Source: Eudorina sp. 2006-703-Eu-15 (taxonomy: Eukaryota; Chlorophyta; Chlorophyceae; Chlamydomonadales; Volvocaceae). Taken from it: a DNA stretch of 64,000 bases. Made by a program: the position numbers and the translations under genes. Positions 41,301 through 54,573 of this stretch are shown piece by piece (position 1 is the stretch's first letter; each line of letters begins with the position of its first letter). The notes beneath the pieces were generated by a model. It had not been told where the DNA came from and made no database searches. It worked only from the letters and a program-made list of their open reading frames with translations. The stretch covers positions 186,001-250,000 of the forward strand of contig BDSI01000110.1 in assembly GCA_003117195.1 (NCBI GenBank). The letters are read 5' to 3'.

Positions 41301-44300
41301 AGGAGCGAGGGAGCCTGCCCGACCTAAACATTAGTGTGTGTTTGAAAGAACTGAGCCGTCGTCTCTGTGTGTTTAGATAAGAATCTAAACCCTGTGTTTG
41401 TGTTGTCTGTGGTGTGTGTGCGGTGTGTGCTGCAGGTGAGCTCCTTTGAGTCCCCCGCGCTCCGGGCCGCCTGCGCCCGCCTGGCCAACGCGTCCGTCGC
41501 GGCGCTGGGCCCGGAGTTCAGCCTGGGCAGTCTGGTCTACGTGCGCGCCAAGTCGCTGGTGGCGGCGAGCGGCGGCGGTGGCCACATGCCCGTTGCGGAC
41601 GGCGGCGCGGATGGCGAGCCGCGCAGGGGCGGCGGCAGCAGCAATGGGGCTGGCGGCGGCGACGGCGGTCTGGGCCTGGTGATGTTCGTGCAGCAGATCA
41701 TCCTGTTCGCGCCGCAGGCGGTGCCCCCGGCCAAGCATGTGCCGCTGCTGCTGGTAGGTACAAGTCCACGGGGAACAAGCCCGCCCGCGTGCCCCGACGT
41801 GGGGCGGAGAGGACCTTCAAGTTGCCGCTTGCCGGTGGTGATCACTTAACCATGGCGGATGCGTTAACACCTCGGTTTCTCACACTTGCTGGTTCTTGGC
41901 TTGGGTCGGGCGGGTCTCTTATCTAATCGCACTTGCTGCGATGCATCGCCGCCTGTGTGTGTGGCTGCCTGCCACCTCCCGCCCCGCGCAGTCGCATCTG
42001 CTCTCCAGCCAGCCCGACCTGCGGGCCGCCTCGGCCCTGACGCTGCGCCACCTAGCCGAGCGATCCGCGGAGGCGCTGCGGCCCGCGGAGGCCGCGCCGA
42101 TGCTCTTTGCGGCGCTGGACCGCGAGAGCGACCCGCGCATCGCTGGTGGGTGCTGGGCGGCATCGGTGGTGCTGCGAGGGGTGCCGTCGTGCCCTTCGCG
42201 GGAGCTCCCGGAGTTGACAGAGTGCATAGACCCGAGTCCCTGGCTTTGGTCCGCACCTGACGTGCGTCGGAGGGCTTGGAAAAAGCTAGCTTGGACCCGT
42301 GGCCTTACCCGTGAAATGCAGGCCATGTGAAGGCCGTGCGTCCAGGCATGTGCGGTCCGATTCGGTGACGGGTGTCCGTCATACGGTAGGAGTCCTCAGT
42401 GACGTTGCCCCCAACTCCCCATTGACAGCATATCATCATGTCCGTCGCACGTCACAACCCCAAACTGAATGGACAGGTCAACTGCGGGCGACCATCACGA
42501 CCATCCTCAACGCCAATGTGGTTTCGGCGCCGTCCTTCTGGCTGGACCTCCTGAGTGACGTCGTGTTTGCGGCCGGGCCACCGACGGCGGCCGCCGCCAG
42601 TGGCGGCGGTGCCACCGACGGGTCCCGCGGTGGGGCCGGCGATGAGGACGACGACGTCAGGGACGCACGAACCGGGCGGTCGCTGTCGTCGTCCTCGGGG
42701 ACGAAGGGGCCGGGCCGCGGCAGGGCGCCGCGCTCCGTGCGCGAGGTGCTGACGGCCCCTCACCTGCGGACCCGCCACTACGCAGGTGCGCGTGCCGGCG
42801 TGTGGTCTTAGGAAAACGACCCGCGTTGACCGGTGCGTTTTACGATGCGCGCTCACCCGGCAAGGGTGTACCTGAGGCTTGTGACTTTACGCATAGCAAG
42901 ATAGCATACATGTCAGCTGGGCTCGGTCTTGGGGCGTTGTGGTTGTAGCGATGAAGCCGCCTCAATCACCCGGATGCAGTAAACGTACTGCATCCACTTG
43001 ATCTGCAAGTTACTTACAGAGAGACAGCGGGGCGGGGCCTGGCGTTGTGGCGTATGTCTCATCTGGGCCGTCCTTGCTGCCCAGCTGGTCAGCAGGAGCT
43101 GTTGGGAGCCAGGCCCAGAAACAGAATATCAGCCTGCTGTCTACCGAGGTCTATAAGTCGCGCACCCCTCCCTCGATTCCAACCCTTACCCCTTTCCGCT
43201 GCTCGCGTGCCCTCATCCTCAGCCGACTGCCTGCTCAGGGTCATCCGCGTGTGTGTGTCGTCCGACGAGCGGCACCGTGACCCCTCCGCGGTGGATTGGC
43301 ACATGCCCAATCGCCCGACCTCCTCCGGGGGAGCGGCCGGTTCCGGAGCCCGCAGCGACCTGCTCATCGCCAAAACCCAGGTGGGGCTGCGTCTGGACGG
43401 GCACGGCTGGGCACAGGTCTGCCCCCCTGCTGGTGTATCACGTCGCGCCGCGGCCCCATCGGTGCAAGAGCTTGACGAGTACACCCGTGTCTGAGCCTGG
43501 CCATGGACGTGAAGCCGTCGAGCTCTGCAACTAGGTGGGCGCCGGCTGCACCCCGAACGCTGCCGTGCCCAGGAATACACGGATCAACCTTATACCGGTA
43601 CCCTGTAGTACTGGGACTGTGCCGCTACTGCGCCCATCGCTCGCCTTCCCTGCATGGCCCCTGCGCACGGTCCCTCCCGAGCAGGTGCTTGTGGACATGG
43701 GTTTCAAGCTAGCGACATGCCCGCTGGAGTCCCTACGGCCTCACGGTGTCCGTATGCTGGCCCTGCTGGTGCAGCTCTTTGGCGACGTGCCTGACCCCCT
43801 GCTGCAAGGTCAGTCAGTGAGGGGGCCACCAGGGCGGCGGCGGCGACGCATGGCCCGGACGGCGTCAGGCCGTCGGAGCTTGCCAGGATTGCATGTGGCC
43901 CAGCAGGGTTCCACGGCGGACGAATCAAGGGGGGGTTCGTGGTCAAGCGATCGCGGGTCGGTCAGCGGCGTGTGTGCGCGCGCGCACGCACGTGCCTGTC
44001 TGTTTGCAGCGAGGCGCCCGGTCCGGTCCGGTCCGGTCTGACCTGGTCCAACCGGCTCGTTGTGCGTCTCCGTGAAGCGATCCACGAAACGGTGCACCGG
44101 CCTGCCTGGTTGCAGCGCGCTGGAGGGGCGTCTCCCCCCCGGGTGCGCATCTGTCTCCGCGGGCCTAGCTGGCTAGCATTTTGTAGTGTAGTGATAGCAC
44201 GTTGCCGTTATGTACCGCCGTGCCAATGGCTGTGCGATGTCCTGTTTGTTTGTTTGGTTTTCACCACCATGGTGCAGGTGCCCGCCTGATGGAGCAGTAC

Positions 44301-47300
44301 CAGGCGCAGGTGGTTTCGGCGCTGAGGAGCTCCCTGGGGGCCCGCCAGGCGCCGACGGGCGGACTGACGGGCCTCCCGGCCCCCGCCGCCGCGCCGGGCA
44401 GCGCGGGGACGGGGACGGGCGCTGCGGGCGGTGGCGCTGCTGCGGCGCGGGATGCAGGCGTGCAGTACCCACTGCTCCAGATCGCGGGTGGCGTGCTTGC
44501 GACGTGCTTCCTGGACAGCGGGCTCGCGGCGGGTAGGGCAGAGCTGCGGCCGGACTGCGGAAGTCCCTCACTCGCTCATGTTTCGGCGCGTGTGCGTGTT
44601 GCACAGCGCTTCACCACACGATGTGCTGTGGGTCTTTTAGGGCTGCGCTTTAGGAACATGTTCAAATCTCGTCGGGCCACTGTTGGACCGTGCAGCGCGA
44701 AGTGCGGTACCCATTCCCCCGTCCCCAACCCCGCCTGCCCGCCCGCGCCCTACCGGGCGTTTCGACTGGTGCGGGGTGCGCGCATGGCGTCCTCCGAAGC
44801 AGTACACACACGCCGCGCGACCCCACTCGGAGCGGAGCGCGCCGGGGTGACCAATCCACGTCCACCCGTGGCCCTAGTGGGCTGCAAGTGCCCAGGGAAG
44901 GCCAAGCAGCGGATGCCGTTGCCCTTCGCGACCCGTCCCGTACATCCTCCGTACCCACCCACGGTCATGCGATCGCTCAGGGCCAGCTCAGCTCGGTCCA
45001 GGGTGATGAGTGTATGTACGACCAGTGGCACATCCAACACGCTGCGCGCTGCACCGAAACAAGCGCTACCCGAACCAAAGCCTTACGGGGCTTGAGAGGC
45101 GGGCAGCGTAAGGACGGCCGCACCGTCCAGCAGCGTGTGCCGTCAAATGTGTCTGGGGCCGTGCGAGTCCTGTATCGACCCCACCTCCCCCCCTCACCGC
45201 CCGCTGCCTGGCCAGGCGATGCGGTGGTGATGCGGCGGCTGATGGAGCTCCTCTCCGCACCGCTGTCCGCCTGGCACACCCTGCGCTATGAGGCGTACGG
45301 CGAGTGGGTGGGCGCACGCGCACGTGTGGAGCTGCTGCGCGCGCACGCCCAGTGCGCCGCCATCGCGGCGGCCGCGGCGGCGCGCGGCGACGCGCTGTGC
45401 GCCGGCATCGTGGCCAAGGCGCAGGAGCCGCACTCCAGCCGGCTGCAGGTGCTGTGGGCGCTGCTGCTGCAGGACCATGCGGTGCTGTGCTCGCAGCCGG
45501 AGGTGGTGCTGGCGGCGTACCGCAGCCCGCTGCTGGAAGGCGCCCTGCCGGAGGCGGCGACGGCGCAGCTGTCGCCGCCGTTGCCACCGCCGCTGCCTGC
45601 GACGACTGCGACTGCAGTCGGGACGGTTGAGGAGGGCCCTGGGGAGGGGACAGGAAACGAGGGTAAGATGGAGGATGGGGGTGACACGCGCGGCGGCGAA
45701 GCGCAGCCGGAGTTCGGGCTGACGCCCGCGGTGGCGGCGGTGCTGCGGCCCGTCTACACGGCCGCCTGTCCTGCGGCACTGGCGGCGCTGGCGGGACGGC
45801 TGCCGGCGGCGGCACAGCTGGCGGCGGACGCCGCGTCGCGTGCGCAGTTCCGGCGGCTCTTGGAGGTGGGGCTGATGCTGCTCACGGACGCGTCCGCGCG
45901 GCTGGCGCTCGCGGTGCAGGAGGCCACGCGCGGCGCCGTGGCCGCTGCGGCAGCGCCCGGGTCGTCCAGCCGCGGTGGCGCGCCGCCCGGGGCTGACGGG
46001 CAGCCGATGCCGGCGGTGTCGGCGTCGGCGTCGGAGCTGGTCCAGCTCCGCGAGGCCGCCTCCCGCCTCGTGGCCGTCCTGCGCGCTCTGCAACGGTTCC
46101 TGTCGTCGGACTACCTGACTGCGGTCGTCAGAGCAGCGCCGGCGGCACAGCACGCGGCAGGCGCGCCTGTCGCTGCCAGGGGTTCGACCGATGCCGCCAC
46201 ACCCGCCGCCGTCGCAGCAGCAGCAGCAGCAGCCAGCGACGGGGATGAGCCGCTCGTGCCGCCCGCGGTCCTGCACGACCTGCTGCGCGCGCTGAGCGCC
46301 GCGGCCCTCCACGCGCTGCTGCCGCTGCACTGGGCGCTGCTGGCCGGCATCGTGCCGTCGGGCCTGGCGGCGCTGCTGCCGGGCGTGGCGATGCCCTGCT
46401 GTGCGATGCTGCGGGAGGTGTGCGGGGCCGCCACGGAGCAGAGCCTGGGCGCCACCTGCGGCGCGGCGGACGGCAGGGACGACGCGGCCGAGGACGACGA
46501 CGACGCGGGGACGCGCAGGCGGGGGAGCTCATCGCCCGGCGATGAGGCTACGCAGCTGCCGGCCTCGCCGCGGGCGGGGAGCTGCAACGGGGAGGAGGGC
46601 GGCAGGTCCAGGTTCTCGGAGGACGGCACCTGCAGCAGCCCGGTGCGGCACTCGGGTGCGGAGGGGAGCTGCGTCAGTGGCGCAGCTGTGGAGGCGGTGC
46701 TGCTGCTGGCGTCGGTGTGCGCGCCGTTCCCACACGGCGGCGTCCGGCAGCGCCGCGGGGGGAACGGCGAGCAGGCGGCGGCGGCGGCCCGCGCCAGCAG
46801 CCCCCCTCGGCCGCCGTACGTCGCGTGCCCCGCGGGGGAGGGCAGCTCCGCCGCAGGGGGCCTCCCAGGCTGCCTGCCGCTGCCGGCGCTGGCGCCTGAG
46901 ACGGCGACAGGGCTGACCCAGTGCACTGTGCAGGTCTTGGCGGCTGCGCAGCAGTTGATCCGGAGGTGCGTCCCTGTCCCTGCCCCTTCCGTGGGTACCG
47001 TATGTGCAGCGCCCATGCGGCCCGGGGCATGCGGCCCGGGGCAGGGTCGGGGGCCACGGACGGACCTTTCCTAGAGGGCGGGACGGATGGCACTTGGCAG
47101 GCTCTGCGGGCTGACACGACCTGTGCAATGGCTGTTTTCCGCCGCAGATTCCTTTTGCATGTGTCCTGTTCTCCTTTCCATGCCGATATCACTGAAAACT
47201 TGCTCTTGTGCGCACGTTCCCGCTGCCAGGTCTCCCTGGAGCTCTCTAGCGCCGCATGTGGGCTCGTTGCTGGAGCTGCCGCTGCGGCTGATCCTCACCG

Positions 47301-49467
47301 CCGCACCGGGGACACCCGGGATGGCGGCGGCGCAGCGCTACATCGAGACGACCACTGCCGCGCTGCTGGCGCGGCCCGACGCGCGGGGCCCCCCGGGGAC
47401 TGCACCCCAGGGGGCGGACACCTCCCCTGCCGCCGTTGCCGCCTCCCCGGCCACCTTCGCCTTGGCGGCCGTCGTCGCGCTGGCTGACACAACGGAGCAG
47501 CACCTGAGGGCCTTGCAGTCGCTGCGGCTCAGCGAGGGCGATGGCGATGGCGGCGGCACTGAGGAGTCGGCGTCAGCAGCGGCGGGGACGCGGCTCCAGG
47601 GCCGCCTTTCGGCGCTGGTGGCCGCTTTGCTGTCCAGTGCGGCAACGGTCGAGCCGACGGAGCCGTCGACGCCGCTCTTAGTATCGACGGGCAGCGCCGG
47701 CGTCACGTCACCGTCACGCACGCCGCCGCATGTGGCCGCGGCGTCCGCGGGTCGGGCAGCGAGCGGCGGCAGCGGCGGCAGCGGCGCCCCGGCGCTGCTG
47801 CCGCCGCACCGCGGCGCTCGCAGCTTCGGCAGCGGCCCCAGCAGGCTGCTCAACGCGGCGTCGTCGCGCTCGCCTGCGGCGGCGGTCACGCCGGCTGCAG
47901 CGCAGGTGCCACCGCCGCCGCCGACGGCGACGACGACGACGGCGAACCCGGCGGGCCTGTCGCCCGCGGCTGTGCGGGACTGCGTGCTTTCGGTCCTGGC
48001 GGCCGCGTTTGCGGAACCGGTGCCGGCGTCGGCGGCGCTGGTGGTGTTGGAGGCGGTGCGCGCCGCCGTGCAGGAGGCGGCGGCGGAGGACCCCGGCTCA
48101 GCGCGCGGGCAGTGGGCGCGGCTCCTGGTGTGGGCCGTCGTGCCGCCCGCGGCGGATCGCGTGGCTGCGTTGCTGGCCCGGGCCAAGCAGCCCTTGACAG
48201 GTGGGTACAGAGAGACTGAGAGTGGGGATGGGCCGCCCGTTAGGGAGCCGAGGGTCGCTGCGGTGGTGCTGCGCGGCAGATCCCATTCCCGGAACCCAAC
48301 CGGGCCCCGCACGTCAGTACGCGCCCCTGTGGCCGGCGGTGCCACGGCTCACTTGCTTTTGGGCTTCCGTACCCTTCCGTACACCGTACGGAGGACGGCA
48401 ACAACGACACTTTCCAACCTGACCGCATCGCACATCGCACAGCTGTATACGAATTCTGCATGCCGTATCGTGTCGTATCGTGCATTCCACCTGGCGAGGC
48501 GCGAGGCCACGCAAGTTGGAACGCTCGCTGGCTGCTCCAGGGGGGTAACGGGTGGCATGGGGGGCGGGTGTATGCTGTGTGGGTGTCGAGCAAGCTGTCG
48601 AGAGGGCGCCCACAGCGGCGCGGCGCCGTATCTCTCACACGCCTCTTGCCACACCGCGGGCGGGTTTCCAAATACACACATCTTGCCACCACCGCACCAC
48701 CAGCCCGCCTCCGAGCGTCCCTCTGCTGGTGCTCGTGTGTCCCGTGTGTCCCATGTGTGGGATGCAGGCGCCGACCAGTCGCTGGTGGCGGAGTGCCTCA
48801 AGGTGCTGGTGCTGGCGGCGACGCTGGCGGGGGCCCACGGGTCTGTCGGGCAGGAGGGCGTGATGCAGGTGAGGGCCCGCGCGCGGGAGGGAGAGGAGGG
48901 ATGCAGGCAGGGCCAGCCGCAGCTGGCGCTACGCTATGCCAACAGTAACGCCGTGTCCCGTGGCGCGCCGCGGGGCACTAGGCTTTTCCTCGTTGCTTTC
49001 TCGCTGAGGAGGGACTTGATATTTCCTTGGTATCAACCTGATATCGTCTGCAGGTGTTGGTTCCTCTCTTGGTGGAAGTGGCGGCGCCCTCGGTCGGCGC
49101 AGCGGCAGCCACCCCCGGGCTGAGGGACCTGGCCATCAAGCTCATCACCAGTTTGCCCGCCGCGGCGGCCGGAGCCGCGTTCAAGGCGCAGCTGGCCGCG
49201 CAGCCGGCGGCGGCCAAACTCCGGCTGCAGGGCGCACTGCGGGAGGCGGCAGCGGCGGCGGCGGCGGTCGCCGCCACCGCATCGGCGGCACCGGTGGCGG
49301 CGCCTGGCGGCGCCGCGGCGGCAGCGGCGGGAGGCGCCGCTGCTGGAGCCGCGGTGGCGTCCTCTCCTGTGGCGGTGGCGGCGCCGCCGGCAGTGGCGGG
49401 CGCTGGAGCGCGCAGACCGACCATTCAGTTGAAGACGACGTTCGCACTGCCGCTCCCGGGCAAATAG
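32311..49467 (+). CDS. HEATR5/SWEETIE/Laa1-like giant HEAT-repeat protein
   Basis: Twenty-seven phase-compatible exons give about 2,820 residues: 32311-32577, 33038-33169, 33533-33588, 33916-34108, 34525-34674, 35073-35264, 35578-35682, 35891-35987, 36281-36439, 36546-37221, 37468-37614, 37896-38329, 38704-38841, 39279-39398, 39588-40018, 40218-40391, 40617-41054, 41436-41753, 41992-42145, 42477-42785, 43223-43380, 43685-43808, 44278-44532, 45216-46965, 47230-48200, 48768-48868, 49054-49467. Ala/Leu-rich HEAT helices run throughout. Landmarks shared with human HEATR5B are VGFLLLGTLCALG, the segment RAVLALALGAAHR, AADCLLRVIRVC, LMEQYQAQVVSALR, and the tail RPTIQLKTTF (HEATR5B ends PTIKLKTSFF). 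In yeast and animals the family assists AP-1/clathrin traffic at the Golgi and endosomes; plant SWEETIE affects sugar metabolism and growth. It is longer than the ~2,070-2,220-residue relatives because of Gly/Ala/Ser loops. The exon at 35891 is the least certain. Confidence 0.88.
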
Positions 49468-51329
49468 ATGTTGTCTCCCGGCGGGTGCGGTTTAATTGCT
49501 CTCCCAGTGCACTCTTGATATAATGCAGAGCAAGCTTTCCCGCGAATCAACGCAAACGAAAAGATCTACGGCCGAGGCGACGCGAGGCCTTTTTTTGTTT
49601 GGAATGGCTTGGGGTCAAGGCGGGGGAAACGTGCTGTGTTTTCGGGATTGATCGTGATAGTGGTAGTTCCGGGTTGTTTGTTTTTGACGCTGCACACTTT
49701 CGTTACGGGTACGAGGGGAAGGGCGATCCCTCCCGCCGTGGGCTCTCCTAGGTGTTACCGGACTCGGCCGTATCCTGGGTGCCTGGAGCGTGGTTGGTTG
49801 GTAAGGGGGCGATCGATCGCACACAGGGGGCGGCACACAATACAGCGCGGCCGTAAAGAAAACCCTGGTGGTGAGGCCACACCTGCAGTCCCCGTAGACC
49901 TGGTCCGGTAGTGAGTGCTGATGTGTGCTGCCCGCTGGCTGCATCCGGGACGGTCGGAACATGGCCACCAGCTCATCCGATGTTACGTGTCCGTGTGCGA
50001 GTTTTGTTTGACGTCCGGTCGGTCGTCGGTGTCGATCGGTACCAAGGTGTACCTGTATCCGTTAATAAAGACCTTCGGTGCGACGGCGCCGGGCTTCACC
50101 GGTTTGTGGGTACCTGAGTATTCTTTCCCATTGAAGAACAATGTGCGTGCGAGGCTTTTAGACGGGTACGTTGAGGCGAGTGTCTTGAGGCGGGTACCGT
50201 AACTTGCGGCCGTGGGATGCGACCAGCAGAATTTGGGAGGCCGACATCCCTCGACCGACATCTGACGGAATCGAAAGCCTACTAGCCTAGGCAGCTGCGC
50301 TGAACCGACGGCGGAGGGGTGAGGGCGGCGCTGCTCTGGCCCGGTGCGGGGAACGGTCGGTCCCTCGCCGCATGATCGTTGGGGCACCGGACTGCGCGCG
50401 GGCGGCTGGGTGGTGAGCGCCTGTGGACAAGGACCAGGCAGTGGAGTGCTAGCTGGCCCGCGGTGACGGCGGAGGACGTCGTGCCCATAATGTGATGCCA
50501 TGCAGTGTCAGCAACACGTCGTCGGAGCAGCCCGCCGAGCGGACTGAGCCTGGCTCCGTAAGGGAGGACTTGCAGGAACGCGTAGTGCCGTATTTCGGAG
50601 GAGACGTCGCGCAGAAAGAATTTCGTTTGGTAAGGTGCTGGGTAGGTTCTGGTTATCCTGGCCAGCGCAACAATCCAGACACAGCCCGGAGACAGCCCAC
50701 ACAGGCAGGAGAGGAGATGGCGGAGAATCTTCACAAGCAGGGGGTCGAGAGGGGCGCCTGACGGGGGCGCAGCGCGCAGCGCGCAGGGCATGGCATCATG
50801 CGAAGTGCCACCCATCCATCCACCCATCCATGCCCGTAGTCCGCTACCTCGGCTCTCCCTGCATACGCGCTGCCTGGACTCGGCGCATAAAATGCCTTCT
50901 ACACCGGCCAAGTGTGCAGCTGCGCGACGTCGCACCAGCGCCCATGCACCAGACCGCAAACGTCACTCAGTCGCCAGGCCAGACGCCAGGCCATGCTGCA
51001 GCCGTCCTTCACGTACCACACTGCGCTCCCGGGTCGCACTGGGTGGCGGGACCTGCTCCTTGCTCTGAACCCTCAAATCAGAAATCTCCGGTGTTGCTGT
51101 TGCTGTGTTGGATTGGGGTAGAAATACGGTACTCCCCGGGCGCACTGCCGCATCCCCAACCCGGGCGCCGCACCCGTACCCACACCACCCACTTCACCCA
51201 AGCAGCGGGCATGTCACCCAGAGGGGCCCGCAGGTGTTAAGATGCCGAATCGACGACCGTCGCAATCCGCGTCGCGACGCCCCACGCATCTCGGACGCCA
51301 ACCGGTTGGCGTCCGCTTGCGGGGTCCGA

Positions 51330-51334
51330 TGTAA
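51330..51334 (+). terminator. Candidate TGTAA poly(A) signal
   Basis: This is the first plus-strand TGTAA I find after the HEATR5 stop, 1.86 kb away. That would be an unusually long 3' UTR, so another signal may be used. Confidence 0.2.
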
Positions 51335-52826
51335 GAGGCATTCATTCATTTAATCGTTCGTTCGCTCCTGTCTCACTGCTGAGCAAACCGCCACTTTTGC
51401 CAGCAGGCTCGCCGAGCAACGAACACCGATGGAAATCCCGGCCCGTGCGGAGGGGCGACATCGGGGCCCCGCAAAATCCAAACCGACTAAAACCGACGGG
51501 CAAAAAGAGCATGACGGTCGCATGACTGCGGATGAAAACACCGGCAAGACAGCGCCCGCGCGGCCTGATGAGAACACGTCGTCGAGGTAAATAAGAAAGC
51601 AGTGCTGGGAGTCCGCAGAACGCTCGGCATGATGCACACTGGGACAGACACAGACACACCAAACCTAACAGACAACCTCGACTGACGGACGGACGGATGG
51701 ACAATTCGGCCTCGCGCAGCACACCGTTCAAAGCGGGGCGCAAACACACGCCAGTGTTTTCCTTGAGCGCAGCCAACACAGCGCAACCGCGCAGCCAGCA
51801 CAAAAACAGCACATACTTCAATACACGTAACGTGAGAGAGAGTGCAGGCGCTGAATTGGCGGCAATATGAGAGTACCGTACGAGCCCCACAACCTCAGTT
51901 CTTGTTCTTGCGGCGATGATTCAGAGATCCGCTGTGCCGGGCCCCGTTTCGGGGAGAGTGATGAAAGTTCGCCGCGAGAGACACACACACACACACAAAC
52001 ACTCACTGGTTGCCACAGGAGCCCGACCGCCCGCTTCGACGGGTCGTTCAGTGTCCACGCCCACCTGTTCAGCTTAGCGCCGAATGTAGATATAGGCGCG
52101 CACGCAACCAATGGTGCTGCGTTGTGAGTGCTGTGGCGGTTCCCGGCGCCGTCGAAGCGGCGCAGGTACCAGAAGAACACCGCAGCAGCGGCTGCAGCCG
52201 CAGCGGCAGCAGTAACAGCAGCAGCAGTAACAGCAGCAGCTCCTAAAATTGTGCGCCCCAGCGTTCAAGTCGCACCGGATGGACCCCAAAACGGCCCTCC
52301 GGTGATGTCACACAGCCAGGGCCAGACATGAAGGCACCGGGCGTGAAGCACTAGCTATAGGTGCGACACCGCCAGGTGCGAGCATACCCCGATCGAGGTT
52401 GTATCATGGGCAGCATCTTAAAGCGGCCTGCAATGACGTTATGATTGCGGCTAGTGTCGCCCCCCTTTGATAGTAATCCTCCGGGCAGATACAGATACCC
52501 CGACATTTGGTATGCTGCCCACCCCAGTCCGGATTCCTGGACGCGCGGGGCGCCCTCGGCGCAGTAGCACGGCACTGCAGCCCGTAATGAACACAAACCC
52601 CCGCGGGTCTGCGAGTAACGCCGCTTGTTCTTTGTGACCTAGGAAACCTTTGGTAACCGCAGGTAATCCCGGTCAGCTCTCCTAGCGTCGGCCCGGGCTC
52701 AGGTAGTGAGCAAGGCTACACCCCTGAACCGGTCAAGACAGAGGCCGCGGGGACTCTGCGAGACAAAACCATCTGCCCAGCTACGCCCCTAGAAGACTTT
52801 GTCGCACATGCACCCAGCACCTGAGG

Positions 52827-52906
52827 CAAACACACACACACACACACGCGGGTTGCACTTCTAAACACACACACACACACATGGCGGGCGGGTCTCCTCT
52901 CACTCT

Positions 52907-52959
<53 letters not shown>

Positions 52960-52962
52960 CGC
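52827..52962. repeat. Cluster of three CA microsatellites
   Basis: Three (CA)n tracts of about 18, 18 and 50 bp are separated by short unique stretches (AACACACAC...CGCGGG; CTCTCTCTAC...). Confidence 0.9.
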
Positions 52963-54573
52963 ACACACACATGCCAACAAAACCGCCTGACGTCGCAGGC
53001 AACCGGGTCGGGACCCGTCTCTCTTGCCACACACAACCGGCAGCCACCACACGCGCACACCTACAACACACGTGTCCGCGAGCCCGCTGGCGGCTACATC
53101 GAAACGGACAGTGAGGCACGGACGGACGGACGGACGGACGGGCACTCCGCGAACGACCGTGGATGAATGGTGGGGGATCCCCCTCTGGTGCTGCTTCTTA
53201 CCCTCACTCGAAAAAAACACCCACCACCCCACCAGTACCGCGATTACGGCTACCGCCGCCACCACCACCACCACCACCACCACCATCACCACTGGACACG
53301 GGGCCACCACCGCTTCCCACCGTCACCCCCCGGTCACAGCCTGGACCGAAACCACAGCAGCTCCTCAACGCTCCACAACTTGCATTGCGGCCCGCCGGAG
53401 TAGGGCGCGCTTCGCGAGTCGCAGCTACCGGAAATCCGGCAGCAAAGAGGCTGTTGGGCAGCGGCGGCCAGCAGCGACCTGCAGATCACATTCCACAGCG
53501 CAGGCGCCCCAACCGAAGGCGCTCACGTACATATACACACTCCTACACATACACACACCTACACATTCGTACACATACACACACAGATGCACATACCCCA
53601 TGCAACAGTTCCTTCCTTGCACCACAAATGACACCAACGGGACTGCGAAGGGACGCGCCAGCATCTGTGCCGCAGCTGCCCAGTTTATTCGTCCCCCAAG
53701 TCCCCACTTTCCATGAATGTCACATAGCAAGGGACAGTGCTGTGGCGGGGGCCGACTGCGCGTGTTTGGGGGAGCGGGGGCCAACGCCTACCCAGGTTCC
53801 GGCTCCTGCCCCCGGTCCCCTCAACTACGTGGCTCCTCCGCACGGGGACGCCGGCTACTAGCTTTCTAACATCACACTCGTGGCTTGGCAGGCACGCCGC
53901 GGGGCGCTTGCGCGGGTCGCCAGTTGGGATCATTCCTGCAAGAGCTGCGGTGCGGCCCTGACACCGCCAGCTCTGAACTCGCGGACCGTTGTGTGTTCCG
54001 TCCCAACTGGGCAGTTACTGCACGGGCCGTGCGCGCCGGGGGGGTTTTGTGCGTCACCCTACTACACCCAAGGCACATCCGCGCACTGCAGTACAGGCAG
54101 GGGCCTGCTGTGGCCACGAGACAAAACCACTCTCTGCGGCAGCATTATAACCGGCGTGTGTCTACACCTACCCGCACTCGGCCGTTGGGCCGCAGGCAGG
54201 CAGGCAGGCAGGCAGGCACCGCCCCACGCCGCACCACACGACGCCGGGCGTAGCACCTGCACACGCACACACACACGTACACAAACGGCACCCTAAATGA
54301 TCATACACGTCGCACAACACCCTGCCGCACCTTGCACATCTTACTGCACTGTACTATATCGTACTACACCGTACCGTCTTATATTGCTTCATGTCAGCGC
54401 CGTATCAAAGCGGGCGGCCGCAATTTCTGCGCCAAAACGCATTTTATGAGACACAGGACACCTGCGAAGACCCGGGCTGCCGCCGCACGATGGTAACCCC
54501 CCCCCCCGGTTAGGTGCCCGAAACAGGTGCGCTGGACACCATCTCGATGGCCCCAATCACGGGTGGCCGTTCC

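Larger units (their letters stand above)
49468..54573. other. Gene-poor interval between two convergent genes
   Basis: The HEATR5 and SBP genes both end here. No frame shows a believable protein or splice pattern. Visible are an AATAAA near 50,064, a TGTAA at 51,330-51,334 on the plus strand, CA microsatellites (52,827-52,962), a GACG run (53,118-53,138), CCACCA repeats (53,259-53,293), ACAC/TACACA tracts (53,530-53,590) and an AGGC run (54,195-54,218). Much of the right part may be SBP 3' UTR. Confidence 0.5.

Noticed and set aside
50282..51890. Minus-strand ORFs at 50282-50959 and 51342-51890
   Set aside because: Composition is typical of GC-rich non-coding DNA. I see no motif, no supporting splice pattern and no match to a known family, so SBP 3' UTR or intergenic DNA is more likely.
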